DNA of 64,000 nt from Glutamicibacter uratoxydans (GCF_006539925.1 NZ_BJNY01000019.1:1-64000), one strand, 5' to 3'; positions 17,502 to 26,696 are shown, counted from the first letter of the stretch. Translations and numbers: made by a program. Notes: generated by a model not told the origin, from the letters alone.

Positions 17502-18908
17502 CTACAGCTTCATCTCCTCCAGGGTGCGCCCCTTGGTTTCGCGGATCATGAAGATCACGAAGATCAGCGAGAGCAGTGCGAAGAAGGCATAGATGCCATA
17601 GGCCAGTGCTAGTCCAGCCTCAGCCAGCGCCGGGAAGGACGTTGAGACCACGAAGTTGGCAATCCACTGGGCCGAGGCTGCGACGCCCAGAGCCAAGGCG
17701 CGGATGGAGTTCGGGAAGATCTCGCCAAGCAGCACCCAGACGACCGGTCCCCAGGTGGCGCCGAAGCCGATCACGAAGAGGTTTGCGGCGACCAGCGCGA
17801 CCATGCCCCAGGAGCCCGGCAGGGTCAGCGCCCCATCGACGGTGACGGCCTGGGCGAAGGACAGGGCCATCGTGCCCAGCGACAGGGTCATGATGATCGA
17901 GCCGATCATCAGCAGCGCCTTGCGTCCCAGCACGTCGATGAGCAGCACTGCGATGACCGTGGCGACCACGTTGATCACGGAGGTGATCAGCGAGATGGTG
18001 AAGGAGTCCGACTCGGTGAAGCCCACCGACTTCCACAGCGTGGTCGAGTAGTAGAAGATGACGTTGATGCCCACGAACTGCTGGAACACTGAGAGCAGAA
18101 TGCCGGTCCATACCAATGGGTGGAAGCCGAACTTGCCCAGCAGATCGCTCAAGCGCTGGCGGCGTTCGACATGCACGGTGGCGCGGATCTCTTCGATCTT
18201 CGCTTCGGTGGATTCGCCCGGCTCCATGCCCATGTCGCGGGTCAGGATCAGCGCGGCGTCGACAAAGCGTCCGCGTTCCACCAGATAGCGGGGAGATTCC
18301 GGAAGGCGCAGGGCCATCAGGCCGTAGAAGATGGCCGGCACCGACAGCGACAGGTACATCCAGCGCCAGGCGGCCAGGCCGAACAAGCCCGTGGCATCTG
18401 CCGAACCCATCACGTAGACCAGCAGCGCCGAGACGAGGAATGCGACGAAGATGCCAAGGACGATGGCCATCTGCTGCATGGAGCCCAAGCGTCCGCGGTG
18501 CTCCGACGAGGAGATCTCCGCGATGTAGGCCGGCGCGATCACCGAGGCGAAGCCTACGCCGATGCCACCGATGATGCGCCAGAAGATCAGATCGCCCGGG
18601 CCGAAGCACAGCCCGCAGCCCAGGGCCGAGACCAGCAGCAGGATGGAGGCGATGAGCATGGTACGCACTCGGCCCACGCGTTCGGAGACCATGCCTGCCA
18701 CCCAGGCGCCGAGGGCCGCGCCGAGCAGTGCGCAGGACACGGTGAAGCCGATGGCCACGGCGCTCAGTGAGAACTCCGCCTCCACGGCATCAACTGTTCC
18801 GTTGACGATCGAGGAGTCGTAGCCGAAGACGAATCCGCCCAGGGCCGCACCCAGGGCAATGAAGATGAGTCGCGCGGAAATCTTTCCGTCAGATGTTATC
18901 GCAGTCAC
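17502..18908 (-). CDS. MFS sugar porter (proton-coupled sugar transporter)
   Basis: A 468-residue transporter with twelve predicted helices. Sugar-porter family signatures are present: GFVFGYDSSIVNG in helix 1, RVGRVR in loop 2-3, RLPESPRYLVERGR after helix 6, QQFVGINVIFYYSTTLW in helix 7 and RETKGRTLEEM at the C-terminus. The closest types import glucose, xylose, arabinose or inositol with protons; the sugar cannot be told apart here. It stands alone between the bidirectional terminator and the permease terminator. Confidence 0.92.
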   Translation of the reverse strand: MTAITSDGKISARLIFIALGAALGGFVFGYDSSIVNGTVDAVEAEFSLSAVAIGFTVSCALLGAALGAWVAGMVSERVGRVRTMLIASILLLVSALGCGLCFGPGDLIFWRIIGGIGVGFASVIAPAYIAEISSSEHRGRLGSMQQMAIVLGIFVAFLVSALLVYVMGSADATGLFGLAAWRWMYLSLSVPAIFYGLMALRLPESPRYLVERGRFVDAALILTRDMGMEPGESTEAKIEEIRATVHVERRQRLSDLLGKFGFHPLVWTGILLSVFQQFVGINVIFYYSTTLWKSVGFTESDSFTISLITSVINVVATVIAVLLIDVLGRKALLMIGSIIMTLSLGTMALSFAQAVTVDGALTLPGSWGMVALVAANLFVIGFGATWGPVVWVLLGEIFPNSIRALALGVAASAQWIANFVVSTSFPALAEAGLALAYGIYAFFALLSLIFVIFMIRETKGRTLEEMKL

Positions 18909-18978
18909 AGTTGCCTATCGTAGCGGAGGGAATCAATTTTGGAAACCATCCTTACAATACTGTTTTTTCGTTAAACAA

Positions 18979-19011
18979 CAGCGGCGGCGGGCCTGGGCCC
19001 GCCGCCGCCTG
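18979..19011 (-). terminator. Terminator of the thiamine/permease transcript
   Basis: A GC-rich stem joins CAGCGGCGGCGGGC (18979-18992) with GCCCGCCGCCGCCTG (18997-19011), with one bulged base and a 4-nt loop. On the leftward strand it is followed by TTGTTTAA. It lies 16 bp beyond the stop of the NCS2 permease gene and is the first clear terminator downstream of the TPP riboswitch. Confidence 0.7.
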
Positions 19012-19027
19012 ATCAGATCAGAAATGC

Positions 19028-20299
19028 CTAGTGCGTCGTCTGTGAAAAATCATTGCCGCGCAGCTTCGCCGCGATGCTCATCAAATGGAAGACCACCAGG
19101 GTGGCGATCGAGCCCAGGGCGATGCCGCCCAGCTGGAACTGGCCGAAGCTGATCTCGCTGGTCACGGCGATCGCGATGATCAGTCCGGTGCCGGCGGTCA
19201 TCAGGTTGATCGGGTTGCCGAAGTCGACCTTCGCCTCAATCCACAGTCGGGCGCCGACGATGCCGATCATGCCGTAGAGCACGATGCCCAGGCCGCCGAT
19301 GACGCCCGGCGGGATGGTGCCGATCAACGCGCCCACCTTCGGCATGAAGGCCAGCAGCATGGCGACGATCGCCGCCACCCAGTAGGCGGCGGTGGAGTAG
19401 ACGCGCGAGGCGGCCATGACGCCGATGTTCTCCGCATAGGTGGTGGTGGCCGAGCCGCCACCCAGACCTGCAACGACGGTGGCCGCGCCGTCGGCCATCA
19501 GGGCGCGCCCGTTGAATTCGGACAGGTCCTTGCCGGTCATCACGCCCACGGTGCGCACGTGCCCGATGTTCTCCGCGATCAGCACGAACACCGCGGGCAG
19601 GAACATCAGCGCAGTGTCCAGGTGGAAGCTCGGGGTGTTGAAGGTCGGCAGGCCGAACCATGCGGCCTTGGCCAGCGGCGCGAAGTCCACCTGGCCCTGG
19701 AGCAGTGCGATGACATAGCCGAGCACCAGGCCCACCAGGATGGACAGTCGCCCGAGCATGCCCTTGAACACCACGGTGGCCAGCACCGTGACGATCACCG
19801 TCAGGAAGGTGGTGGCAGGGAACTTCTTCATCGGCTCCAGCGTCGCGCCGGCCAGATTCAGGCCGATCAGCGCCACGATGGTGCCCATGACCACCGGCGG
19901 CATGAGCCGGTGGATCCAGCCGGTGCCGGTTTTCTGCACCACCACGCCCACGATGAACAGCAGCGCGCCGGTCATCACTATGCCGCCCAGCGCGGCGGAC
20001 ATGTCATGGCCCTTGGTTGCTGCGATCACCGGGGAGATCAGCGCGAAGGAGGAGCCCAGGTAGCTGGGGACCTTGTTCTTGGTGATCAGCAGGAAGATGA
20101 TCGTTGCCACGCCGGTGAACAACAGCGTGGTGGTCACCGGGAAGCCGGTCAGCGTCGGAACCAGGATGCTGGAGCCGAACATCGCCAGGATGTGCTGGCT
20201 GCCGATCGAAATGGTCTGCGGCCAGTGCAGGCGCTCATCCGGGGCGACGACCTCACCGGGGGTGATGGTTTTGCCGTTGCCGTGAATGCTCCAACTCAT
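19028..20299 (-). CDS. NCS2-family nucleobase permease (uracil/xanthine type)
   Basis: A 423-residue membrane protein of the nucleobase:cation symporter-2 family. VFVLIAENIGHVRTVG contains the Glu of helix 8, and GGSATTTYAENIGVMAASRVYS contains the second Glu in helix 10, the pair that contacts the base in UraA. The family normally imports uracil, xanthine or uric acid. Here it lies only 47 bp downstream of thiD-tenA, on the same strand, with no strong terminator between them, so it is probably part of the TPP-riboswitch operon. Import of a thiamine pyrimidine precursor is an inference from position; uracil uptake remains the default. Confidence 0.9.
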   Translation of the reverse strand: MSWSIHGNGKTITPGEVVAPDERLHWPQTISIGSQHILAMFGSSILVPTLTGFPVTTTLLFTGVATIIFLLITKNKVPSYLGSSFALISPVIAATKGHDMSAALGGIVMTGALLFIVGVVVQKTGTGWIHRLMPPVVMGTIVALIGLNLAGATLEPMKKFPATTFLTVIVTVLATVVFKGMLGRLSILVGLVLGYVIALLQGQVDFAPLAKAAWFGLPTFNTPSFHLDTALMFLPAVFVLIAENIGHVRTVGVMTGKDLSEFNGRALMADGAATVVAGLGGGSATTTYAENIGVMAASRVYSTAAYWVAAIVAMLLAFMPKVGALIGTIPPGVIGGLGIVLYGMIGIVGARLWIEAKVDFGNPINLMTAGTGLIIAIAVTSEISFGQFQLGGIALGSIATLVVFHLMSIAAKLRGNDFSQTTH

Positions 20300-20346
20300 G
20301 AAATCCTCCAGATACCGGCCCGACGCGTTTTTGGGCCTAGAGAATT

Positions 20347-21753
20347 CTACTCGCTGCCATGCGCCTGCGCGAAGAATGCAAGCTCATGCTCGCTGGACCG
20401 GATGAACGCGGCCCGCATGCGCTCGCGCTGCGCCGGGTCCGCCAACCGGTAGGCCTGGCGCACCATGTCCTTGGCCTGCGCCGTGGCTTCGTCGAAGCCC
20501 GGATCGGCATAGGTGGCCAGCCAGTCGTTGTACGGGTGGGCCTCATGGTTCGCCGCCGCCAAGCGGTTGCCGATGTCCTGGTACAGCCAGTAGCAGGGCA
20601 GGATCGCGGCGATCAGTTCGCCGTAGCTGGCATTGCTCGCGTGCAGGTGGTTCACGTAGTTCAAGGTAGTGGCCGACGGATTCGCCTGCCCCTCCACCAG
20701 GTGGCTGCGGTGAAGCTGCAGCTCTCCCTCCAGGATCTCCCCGGCGCCCTTGGCCCAGAAGCGCTGGGAATCCAGTTCCGGGGCCAGCGTGCTTGCCTGC
20801 GCGAGCACCTGCGCATAGTGCTGCAGATACAGGGCGTCTTGGGCTAGGTAATAGTCGAACTTCGCCCGATCCAGGCTGCCGTCGGCCAGCTGCACGATGA
20901 ATTCAAGATCGTCGATCCCTGCGCGCAGGCCGGCGATGTCCTCCCACCAGGCATCCATCGGATCCCCGGCGCCGAAGAAGTCCACAAAGTGGTTCACCGG
21001 GCCGTGTCCGCCGCCCACCTGAAGGGCATCTGCCCCGGCGATGGCGCGGTGCAGATAGCTTTTCGCCTCTTCCAGTGCCTGCGCCCAGTCGCCGGTGGCG
21101 GCAAAGCGGGTGGCAATCGCGCTGGACAGGGTGCAGCCGGTGCCGTGGGTGTTCTTCGTGGCAACGCGCGGTGCGCTGAATTCAGCCAGCACCTCGGAGG
21201 TCGAGACCAGCGCATCCGGGCAGTCTTCTCCTGCAAGGTGCCCGCCCTTGGCCAGCACCAGCACGTCGTGCTCCTGCGCCAGGCGCTGCGCCTGCTCAAG
21301 TACGCCGGCCCATTCGCCTGCCGGTTCAGTGCCCAGCAGCGCCGCCAGCTCGATGATGTTCGGGGTGATCACCGCGGCGCGGTCAAGCAGCGGGCGCAGC
21401 GCGGCGGCATCTTCCAGCAGCCGGTCGCCGCTGGTGGCCACCATGACAGGATCCAGCACCACCGGGGCATCGACGGTGTCCAGCCAAGCCGCCACCGCGT
21501 TGATGATCTCCTGGTTGGCGAGCATGCCGATCTTCACCGCGTCCACGCGCACATCCGCGCTGATCGCCTCAAGCTGCGCGGTGACGAAGTCCCCGCTGAT
21601 GGCCTGCACCCCGCTCACGCCCCGGGTGTTCTGCGCCGTCAGTGCCGTGATGACAGCCATGCCGTAGCCGCCGTTGGCAGCGATGGCCTTCAAATCAGCC
21701 TGGATTCCGGCTCCGCCCGAAGGGTCCGAACCGGCGATGGAAAGGATGTTCAC
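20347..21753 (-). CDS. thiD: Bifunctional HMP/HMP-phosphate kinase ThiD fused to TenA
   Basis: A 468-residue fusion. Residues 1-250 are ThiD, which phosphorylates hydroxymethylpyrimidine twice: SIAGSDPSGGAGIQADLK at the N-terminus and NTHGTGCTLSSAIA near 205. Residues ~265-468 are TenA, which hydrolyses thiamine breakdown products to give the pyrimidine. The TenA domain keeps YYLAQDALYLQHY, the catalytic Cys in AAILPCYWLY and a C-terminal Glu in SSEHELAFF. Coupling the two gives salvage of degraded thiamine. The start overlaps the thiE stop by 4 bp. Confidence 0.94.
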   Translation of the reverse strand: MNILSIAGSDPSGGAGIQADLKAIAANGGYGMAVITALTAQNTRGVSGVQAISGDFVTAQLEAISADVRVDAVKIGMLANQEIINAVAAWLDTVDAPVVLDPVMVATSGDRLLEDAAALRPLLDRAAVITPNIIELAALLGTEPAGEWAGVLEQAQRLAQEHDVLVLAKGGHLAGEDCPDALVSTSEVLAEFSAPRVATKNTHGTGCTLSSAIATRFAATGDWAQALEEAKSYLHRAIAGADALQVGGGHGPVNHFVDFFGAGDPMDAWWEDIAGLRAGIDDLEFIVQLADGSLDRAKFDYYLAQDALYLQHYAQVLAQASTLAPELDSQRFWAKGAGEILEGELQLHRSHLVEGQANPSATTLNYVNHLHASNASYGELIAAILPCYWLYQDIGNRLAAANHEAHPYNDWLATYADPGFDEATAQAKDMVRQAYRLADPAQRERMRAAFIRSSEHELAFFAQAHGSE

Positions 21754-22391
21754 TTGGCCGCCTCCCAGGCGGCGACCAGCTGTGCGCTGGCGGCCTGCGG
21801 ATCTTCGGCCTGGCAGATCGCGCGGACTACCGCCAGCCCTGCGCCGCCGCCGGAACGGATGGCTCCGGCATCCTCCGCGGTGACCGCGCCGATGGCCACG
21901 CAGGGAAGCTGCGTCCAGGTGGTGCGCAGGGCAAAGCCGTCAAGGCCCAGCGGGGTCGGGTGGTCCTTCTTGGTCGGGGTGGCGCGCACCGCTCCCACGC
22001 CCAGGTAGTCGATGACCTCGGCGTCCAGGTTCGCCTGCTCGATGTTTTCGCGGCTGGAAGCGCTCAGGCCCAGGATCCCGTCGCCGATGATCTGGCGGGC
22101 CACCCGCACCGGCAGGTCCTTCTGGCCGATGTGCACGCCGGTCACCGCGGCGCCTGCGGCCTTGGCCGCCAGGTAGACGTCGATGCGGTCGTTGATCAGC
22201 AGTTCCGCCTTGCCCTCGGTCAACCTGGCCGCCGCCAGGGCCAGCTCATAGAATTCGCGGGCGGTCTCATCCTTGGCACGCAGCTGGATCCACTGGATCC
22301 CGCCGGCCACGGCGCCTTCGATGACTTCCAGGGTGCTGCGCGGGGTGCAGCTGGCGGTGTTGGCAACCAGGTAGGCTCCGAGATCACGCAT
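21750..22391 (-). CDS. thiE: Thiamine-phosphate synthase
   Basis: Joins HMP diphosphate and hydroxyethylthiazole phosphate into thiamine phosphate. A TIM barrel of 213 residues. The signatures are [30 protein letters not shown] and [14 protein letters not shown], matching the substrate- and phosphate-binding loops of ThiE. The ATG at 22391 is chosen because GAGGAG lies 7 nt upstream; the in-frame ATG at 22406 overlaps that site. The start overlaps the end of thiM, and its stop overlaps the start of thiD-tenA, so the three are translationally coupled. Confidence 0.94.
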   Translation of the reverse strand: MRDLGAYLVANTASCTPRSTLEVIEGAVAGGIQWIQLRAKDETAREFYELALAAARLTEGKAELLINDRIDVYLAAKAAGAAVTGVHIGQKDLPVRVARQIIGDGILGLSASSRENIEQANLDAEVIDYLGVGAVRATPTKKDHPTPLGLDGFALRTTWTQLPCVAIGAVTAEDAGAIRSGGGAGLAVVRAICQAEDPQAASAQLVAAWEAAK

Positions 22392-23178
22392 GGGGTAGCT
22401 CCTCATAATTCAGTTCTTCAAGTTCGTGCGGCTCGGTGGCCGCCAAGGCGTCAAGGAAGGCCACGGCAAAGCTGCCCGGCCCGCCGCTGTTGGCCAGCGC
22501 CTTTTCGGCGGCCAGCCCGTAGAAGCCGTGGGCCGCCACGGCGGCTTCAAATGGATCCTCGTGCACCGCAAGCATGCCGGCGCAGAAGGCGCCCAGCGCG
22601 CAGCCGCCGCCGGTCACTTTGGTCAGGCCGATGCCGTTGGTGTGCACCAGTGTGGTGCGCTCCGCGTCGATGATTGCGTCGGCCTCGCCGGAAATCGCGA
22701 CCACGGACCCATGCTTGCGCGCCAGCTCGCGCCCAGCGGCGATGGCAGTATCCACGCTGTCCTGCGAATCCACGCCGCGGCCGGTGGAATCCCAGCCAGC
22801 CAGCGCCAAAATCTCCGAGGCGTTCCCGCGGATCAGCGTAGGCCGCTGGCCGACGATCTGCTTGGCGAATTCGGTGCGCACCGGCAGCGCGCCCACCGCC
22901 ACCGGGTCCAAGACCCACGGGGTGCCTGCGGCGCTCGCCGAATCTACAGCTTCGCGCATGGCGGTTAGCTGTTCGGTGGTGGGGGTGCCCAGATTGACCA
23001 GCAGCGCCGAGGCAACCGATGCGAAGGGCCCTGCTTCGCCGGGCAGGTTTGTCATTGCCGGGGCGGCTCCCGCTGCCAGCAGGACATTGGCGGTGAAGTT
23101 GGTGACCACGGCGTTCGTTAAACAGAACACCAGTGGCGATTGCTGCCGGAAGTTTTGGGCAACGTTAGGCAGTGTCAT
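22384..23178 (-). CDS. thiM: Hydroxyethylthiazole kinase
   Basis: Phosphorylates the thiazole moiety of thiamine for salvage. A 264-residue ribokinase-like enzyme with [20 protein letters not shown] at the N-terminus, [10 protein letters not shown] mid-protein, the [10 protein letters not shown] segment, and [16 protein letters not shown] with the catalytic Cys region. It is the first gene behind a TPP riboswitch, whose 3' end contains its ribosome-binding site. Without thiC or thiG nearby, the operon looks like salvage rather than de novo synthesis. Confidence 0.94.
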   Translation of the reverse strand: MTLPNVAQNFRQQSPLVFCLTNAVVTNFTANVLLAAGAAPAMTNLPGEAGPFASVASALLVNLGTPTTEQLTAMREAVDSASAAGTPWVLDPVAVGALPVRTEFAKQIVGQRPTLIRGNASEILALAGWDSTGRGVDSQDSVDTAIAAGRELARKHGSVVAISGEADAIIDAERTTLVHTNGIGLTKVTGGGCALGAFCAGMLAVHEDPFEAAVAAHGFYGLAAEKALANSGGPGSFAVAFLDALAATEPHELEELNYEELPHA

Positions 23179-23183
23179 GCGAC

Positions 23184-23262
23184 ATCCCTCCGCTAGCTTG
23201 ACCTAGTTCAGGTTCAACGGGTCTCATCTCAGTCGGCGTCTCCGACACCCCGTGTCACTAGT
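23184..23262 (-). ncRNA. TPP riboswitch (THI element) upstream of thiM
   Basis: Read leftwards, the conserved blocks occur in order: ACGGGGTGTCGGAG, the pyrimidine-sensor segment ACTGAGATGAGACCC, TTGAACCTGAACTAGGTC, and the 3' block GCTAGCGGAGGGATG. These are the P2, J3-2, P4/P5 and P1-closing elements of the TPP riboswitch. The terminal GGAGGGA is also the Shine-Dalgarno sequence for thiM, whose ATG (23178) lies 6-7 nt further on. Ligand binding should therefore block translation initiation; no separate terminator hairpin is visible. Confidence 0.93.
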
Positions 23263-23298
23263 CCCGAGGTTACGCAGTTTCAGTGCCCAAGGCCAACT

Positions 23299-23667
23299 TC
23301 ATGAACGCGCCCTGCGCTCAACCAGCGCCTTCACCGTTGCCGCATCCACGCCCAGTCTGCCTGCCAGCTCCCAGACCCGGTCCACCGCCTGCACCAGGTC
23401 TTCGTCGAACGCCTGCTGCACCGCCACGTCGTTGACCACCGTGCCTGCGCGCCGGCGCGAGGAAATCAGTCCCTCGGCCTCCAGTTCCTTGTAGGCGCGG
23501 GCGACGGTTCCGGCGGCTACGCCGAGGTCCGTGGCCAGGGCGCGCACCGTGGGCAGCTTGGCTCCGGCAGGAAGTTCGCCCAGGGAGATCAGCGCCGCGA
23601 CCTGCGCGCGGATCTGCTCATAGGGAGGCAGTGCCGAATCGAGGTCCAGCGTGATCTGGGCGCTCAT
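23299..23667 (-). CDS. GntR-family regulator, short YtrA/YhcF type
   Basis: A regulator of 122 residues with a GntR winged helix-turn-helix (YEQIRAQVAALISLGELPAG, LPTVRALATDLGVAAGTVARAY, GLISSRRRAGTVV) and only a short helical C-terminal tail, as in the YtrA subgroup. ATG 23667 overlaps the stop of the upstream membrane-protein gene by ATGA. The two form an operon behind a 20-bp palindrome that is probably its operator. YtrA-type regulators usually repress their own membrane-transport operon. Confidence 0.88.
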   Translation of the reverse strand: MSAQITLDLDSALPPYEQIRAQVAALISLGELPAGAKLPTVRALATDLGVAAGTVARAYKELEAEGLISSRRRAGTVVNDVAVQQAFDEDLVQAVDRVWELAGRLGVDAATVKALVERRARS

Positions 23668-25178
23668 GCAGCCTGCCAGTTCGGCAGCGAAGCCTTGGGC
23701 TGCTCCAGCACCACCATGGCCGGGATGCACAGGACGATCACGGCGGCGGCCATCGGCACCGGACCCAGGTCATAGGCCCAGCTGGGCATTGCCAGCAGCG
23801 CGGCGCTGGAGGTGCGGAGGATGCGCAGCTCCATGACCTGCCGGCACCAGATCTCTTCGCGCTCGTTGATCTTCCACGGCACCGCGCAATTTCGGGCCCA
23901 CCAGATGGCGGCCAGCGAGGCGAGGATGATCGTAAGGATGACAAGCGCCGGGATTTCAGCGGACGCCATCAGCAGGTGCGAGTCCGCGCTCTGCCAAGGG
24001 AAGAACGCCAGATAGATGCCGCAGGTGCTGACGATGCCTGCAACAGCGTAGACATACGCCGGCAGCGGCCGGCTCATCCGCGGCAGCGCACGGCTTTTTC
24101 CTGCTCGCAGATGCGCGTAGAGCGCGAACCCGGCGCCTGCCGCCAGATAGAAAAGGACCACCGTCATCATGCTGAGCATGATCGGCTCCGCGTTGCGGCC
24201 GGCAACGCTGTCCCAAGCATCTGATTCGATGTCATGCTCCCAGCTGACCTGGGTGATGTAGAAGACCAGGATTGCCGTAAGGGTGGTAACGAATACCACC
24301 GCCAACTGGAACTCCCGGGCCCTGCCGAAGGCGGAGTACTGCGTGCTTTGGGCCTCCGCGTCGAACTGAGCCTTGGGTGCCCAGAAGAACATCAGCAGCG
24401 AAATTCCAAGGAGCAGCAGATTGGTTGCCGCCGGAGTATTTTCATTGCCGGAAGCGGCCGCGCTGTACTGGGACATGCTGCCCAGAATGACAGCCAGTAG
24501 ATAGCCTGACATGCGCAGCAGGCGGTTCAACCACACCGAGCGCAGCACCTGGTTGTCATGATGGCTCAAGCCTTCCAGCGGCGGCCGGCGCAGGATGGCC
24601 ACCGAGGCTGCCAGCGCGGCTAAAAGCACCGAAGCAATGGACACGGCGAAGTAGCCTGACGCCTGCTCCCCGCTGATCCTTCCACCCGTGGCATCAACAT
24701 ACTCGGTGCTCTGGGAAGTGACGATCTCCAGGGCCGGCGTGGGCGCGGCGCCCAGCTGGCCGTAGACGAACCACAACCCGCCGCAGGCAAGCAGGGCAAT
24801 CACAGCTACCGTTGCCAAAAGGCTGCGCGGCATTGGCGTGGACAGCGAGCGAGGTTCTAGCGAAGCGCTGCGGACGCTCTTGAGCTCCCGGGGCCAGCTG
24901 TACGAACCAATCAAATAAATTGCGCCCATCCACAATGCCGGTCCCAGCGCCGCCAGCCATATCCCGACAGCTGTCGTCTGCGCATCCTCGGTGCTCCATA
25001 GCGGGGTGCCTTGGCCCGAGGTACTGGCGAAGAATGCGATCAGCGCACACCAAAACGAGTGCGACTTGGCGCGGTCCAAGGCGGGCGCTCGCCGATTGCC
25101 CGCGACGGCGCGCAGCCAAAGATAGGCGACCCCTGCCATGATGGCCAGTCCGAGGGCGCTTGCTGATAGTTCCGACAT
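23664..25178 (-). CDS. Polytopic membrane protein co-transcribed with a GntR regulator
   Basis: A 504-residue protein with about twelve hydrophobic helices and no transporter or enzyme motif that I recognise. Its gene neighbourhood and general look resemble the DUF1648-type membrane proteins often paired with YtrA-like GntR regulators in actinobacteria. The soluble loops are short; one near residues 185-205 contains EGLSHHDNQVLRSVWLNRLL. ATG 25178 is preferred to the upstream start at 25229 because the longer form would run through the operator palindrome. No ribosome-binding site precedes 25178, so the transcript may be leaderless. Confidence 0.7.
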   Translation of the reverse strand: MSELSASALGLAIMAGVAYLWLRAVAGNRRAPALDRAKSHSFWCALIAFFASTSGQGTPLWSTEDAQTTAVGIWLAALGPALWMGAIYLIGSYSWPRELKSVRSASLEPRSLSTPMPRSLLATVAVIALLACGGLWFVYGQLGAAPTPALEIVTSQSTEYVDATGGRISGEQASGYFAVSIASVLLAALAASVAILRRPPLEGLSHHDNQVLRSVWLNRLLRMSGYLLAVILGSMSQYSAAASGNENTPAATNLLLLGISLLMFFWAPKAQFDAEAQSTQYSAFGRAREFQLAVVFVTTLTAILVFYITQVSWEHDIESDAWDSVAGRNAEPIMLSMMTVVLFYLAAGAGFALYAHLRAGKSRALPRMSRPLPAYVYAVAGIVSTCGIYLAFFPWQSADSHLLMASAEIPALVILTIILASLAAIWWARNCAVPWKINEREEIWCRQVMELRILRTSSAALLAMPSWAYDLGPVPMAAAVIVLCIPAMVVLEQPKASLPNWQAA

Positions 25179-25187
25179 AGCCGTTAA

Positions 25188-25207
25188 TGTATCAATTGAT
25201 TGATACA
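25188..25207. promoter_or_regulatory. 20-bp palindromic operator of the GntR/membrane-protein operon
   Basis: TGTATCAATTGATTGATACA has perfect 9-bp arms (TGTATCAAT / ATTGATACA) around a 2-bp centre. It ends 9 bp before the start codon of the GntR-coupled operon and lies 55 bp upstream of the divergent aldehyde dehydrogenase gene. Position and symmetry fit autoregulation by the YtrA-type GntR protein; control of the dehydrogenase is possible. Confidence 0.75.
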
Positions 25208-25262
25208 AAGAAAAGGCTGTTTCGCACACACTCCTTTCGGGCAGTTGCCGTAGTCTCGAGAC

Positions 25263-26696
25263 ATGGGTCTGTTTACTTCCAATCCGCTGCCCGAGCCCGT
25301 CGGCGATTCAGCTCCGCCGGTGGATGAGCATCCGTCGAATATCGCCGCCACTTTGGAGAACCTGCGCCAATCTGCGGACTCCCGCATCACCCACCCGCGC
25401 CGCTTCCGCGCCCAGCAGCTGCGCGGGCTGGAGAAGATGCTCGACGAGCATCTGCAGGAATTCCTCGAAGCGCTGGAAGAGGACCTCGGCAAGGGACCCA
25501 CCGAAGCGAAGTTCTCCGAGGTTGACGTGGTGCGCGCGGAAATCGACTACGCCCAGCGCCACCTCGCCGAATGGATGGACAGCGACAGCGTAAAGGTGCC
25601 GCTGGCCCTGCAGCCGGCCATGGCGAAGGTCGAGCCGCGCCCCCTGGGCGTCGTGCTGATCATCGGCCCGTGGAACTACCCGCTGCAGCTGATGCTTGCC
25701 CCGCTGGTCGCGGCGATTGCCGCCGGAAATGCCGCGGTGCTCAAGCCTTCGGAGATCGCACCTGCCACCTCCGGCTCCCTGGCGAAGTTCCTGCCGCTGT
25801 ACCTGGACCGGCGCGTCTACGCAGTGATCGAGGGCGGCGTGGATACCGCCACGACCCTGCTGGCAGAACGCTGGGACCATATCTTCTTCACCGGCGGCGA
25901 AAAGGTGGCGAAGGTCGTCGCCATGGCGGCTGCCAAGCACCTGACCCCGGTCACCCTGGAGCTCGGCGGCAAGTCGCCGGCGGTGGTGGACAACCACCTT
26001 CCGGCCACCGCAAAGCGTCTGGCCTACGCAAAGTTCATGAACGTCGGCCAGACCTGCGTGGCACCTGACTATGTACTGTGCATCGGCGACTCCAAGCCCC
26101 TGATCGACCGCCTGGCCCAGGCGATCACCAGCTTCTACGGCAAGGATCCGCTGACCCACCAGGATCTGGGCAGGATCATCAGTCGGCGGCACTTCGACCG
26201 CCTGCTGGCGATGCTTGAACAGGGCGAGGTGGTGCATGGCGGAGAATACGACGAGCAGTCCCTGCGCATCGCCCCGACGATCATGCGCAATGTCGACCTT
26301 GAGGGAACTCTGATGCAGGAGGAGATCTTCGGGCCGATCCTCCCCGTCATCGAGGTCGCCAACTTTGAGGAAGCGCTGGAGTTCATCGCTGCCCGGCCAA
26401 CCCCGCTGGCCGCCTACCTGATGAGTGAAAGCCCGCGCCTGCAGTCGATCTTCTCCGACAGGGTGCGCGCCGGGTCGATTGTCCACAACGCGCCGCTGGC
26501 CCAAATGATCGTTCCATCCCTGCCGTTTGGCGGGGTCGGGGCCAGCGGGATGGGCTCCTACCACGGCAAGCATGGCTTCGACAGGCTTTCGCAGAACCGG
26601 GCGGAACTGAGCAAAACTACGGTTGTTGACACCCTGAGCGCGATATATCCTCCATATTCTTGGGCTAAGCGAAAGATTATTGATCGCTTACTGTAG
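25263..26696 (+). CDS. Aldehyde dehydrogenase (class 3-like)
   Basis: An NAD(P)-dependent aldehyde dehydrogenase of 477 residues. IIGPWNYPLQLMLAPLVAAIAAGNAAVLKPSE-type cofactor segments are present. The general base is Glu233 in LELGGKSP and the catalytic Cys is Cys265 in NVGQTCVAPDYVL. The NVGQTC(V/I)APDY form and the short C-terminus are typical of the class 3 / fatty-aldehyde branch. Substrate unknown. It is divergent from the GntR-associated operon and has an amino-acid permease 80 bp downstream. Confidence 0.92.
   Translation: MGLFTSNPLPEPVGDSAPPVDEHPSNIAATLENLRQSADSRITHPRRFRAQQLRGLEKMLDEHLQEFLEALEEDLGKGPTEAKFSEVDVVRAEIDYAQRHLAEWMDSDSVKVPLALQPAMAKVEPRPLGVVLIIGPWNYPLQLMLAPLVAAIAAGNAAVLKPSEIAPATSGSLAKFLPLYLDRRVYAVIEGGVDTATTLLAERWDHIFFTGGEKVAKVVAMAAAKHLTPVTLELGGKSPAVVDNHLPATAKRLAYAKFMNVGQTCVAPDYVLCIGDSKPLIDRLAQAITSFYGKDPLTHQDLGRIISRRHFDRLLAMLEQGEVVHGGEYDEQSLRIAPTIMRNVDLEGTLMQEEIFGPILPVIEVANFEEALEFIAARPTPLAAYLMSESPRLQSIFSDRVRAGSIVHNAPLAQMIVPSLPFGGVGASGMGSYHGKHGFDRLSQNRAELSKTTVVDTLSAIYPPYSWAKRKIIDRLL

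Noticed and set aside
19085-20452. Rightward open frame of 455 codons over the NCS2 permease gene
   Set aside because: Its product is a His/Gln/Asp/Ala/Gly-rich antisense pattern; the leftward permease frame has clear helices and family motifs.
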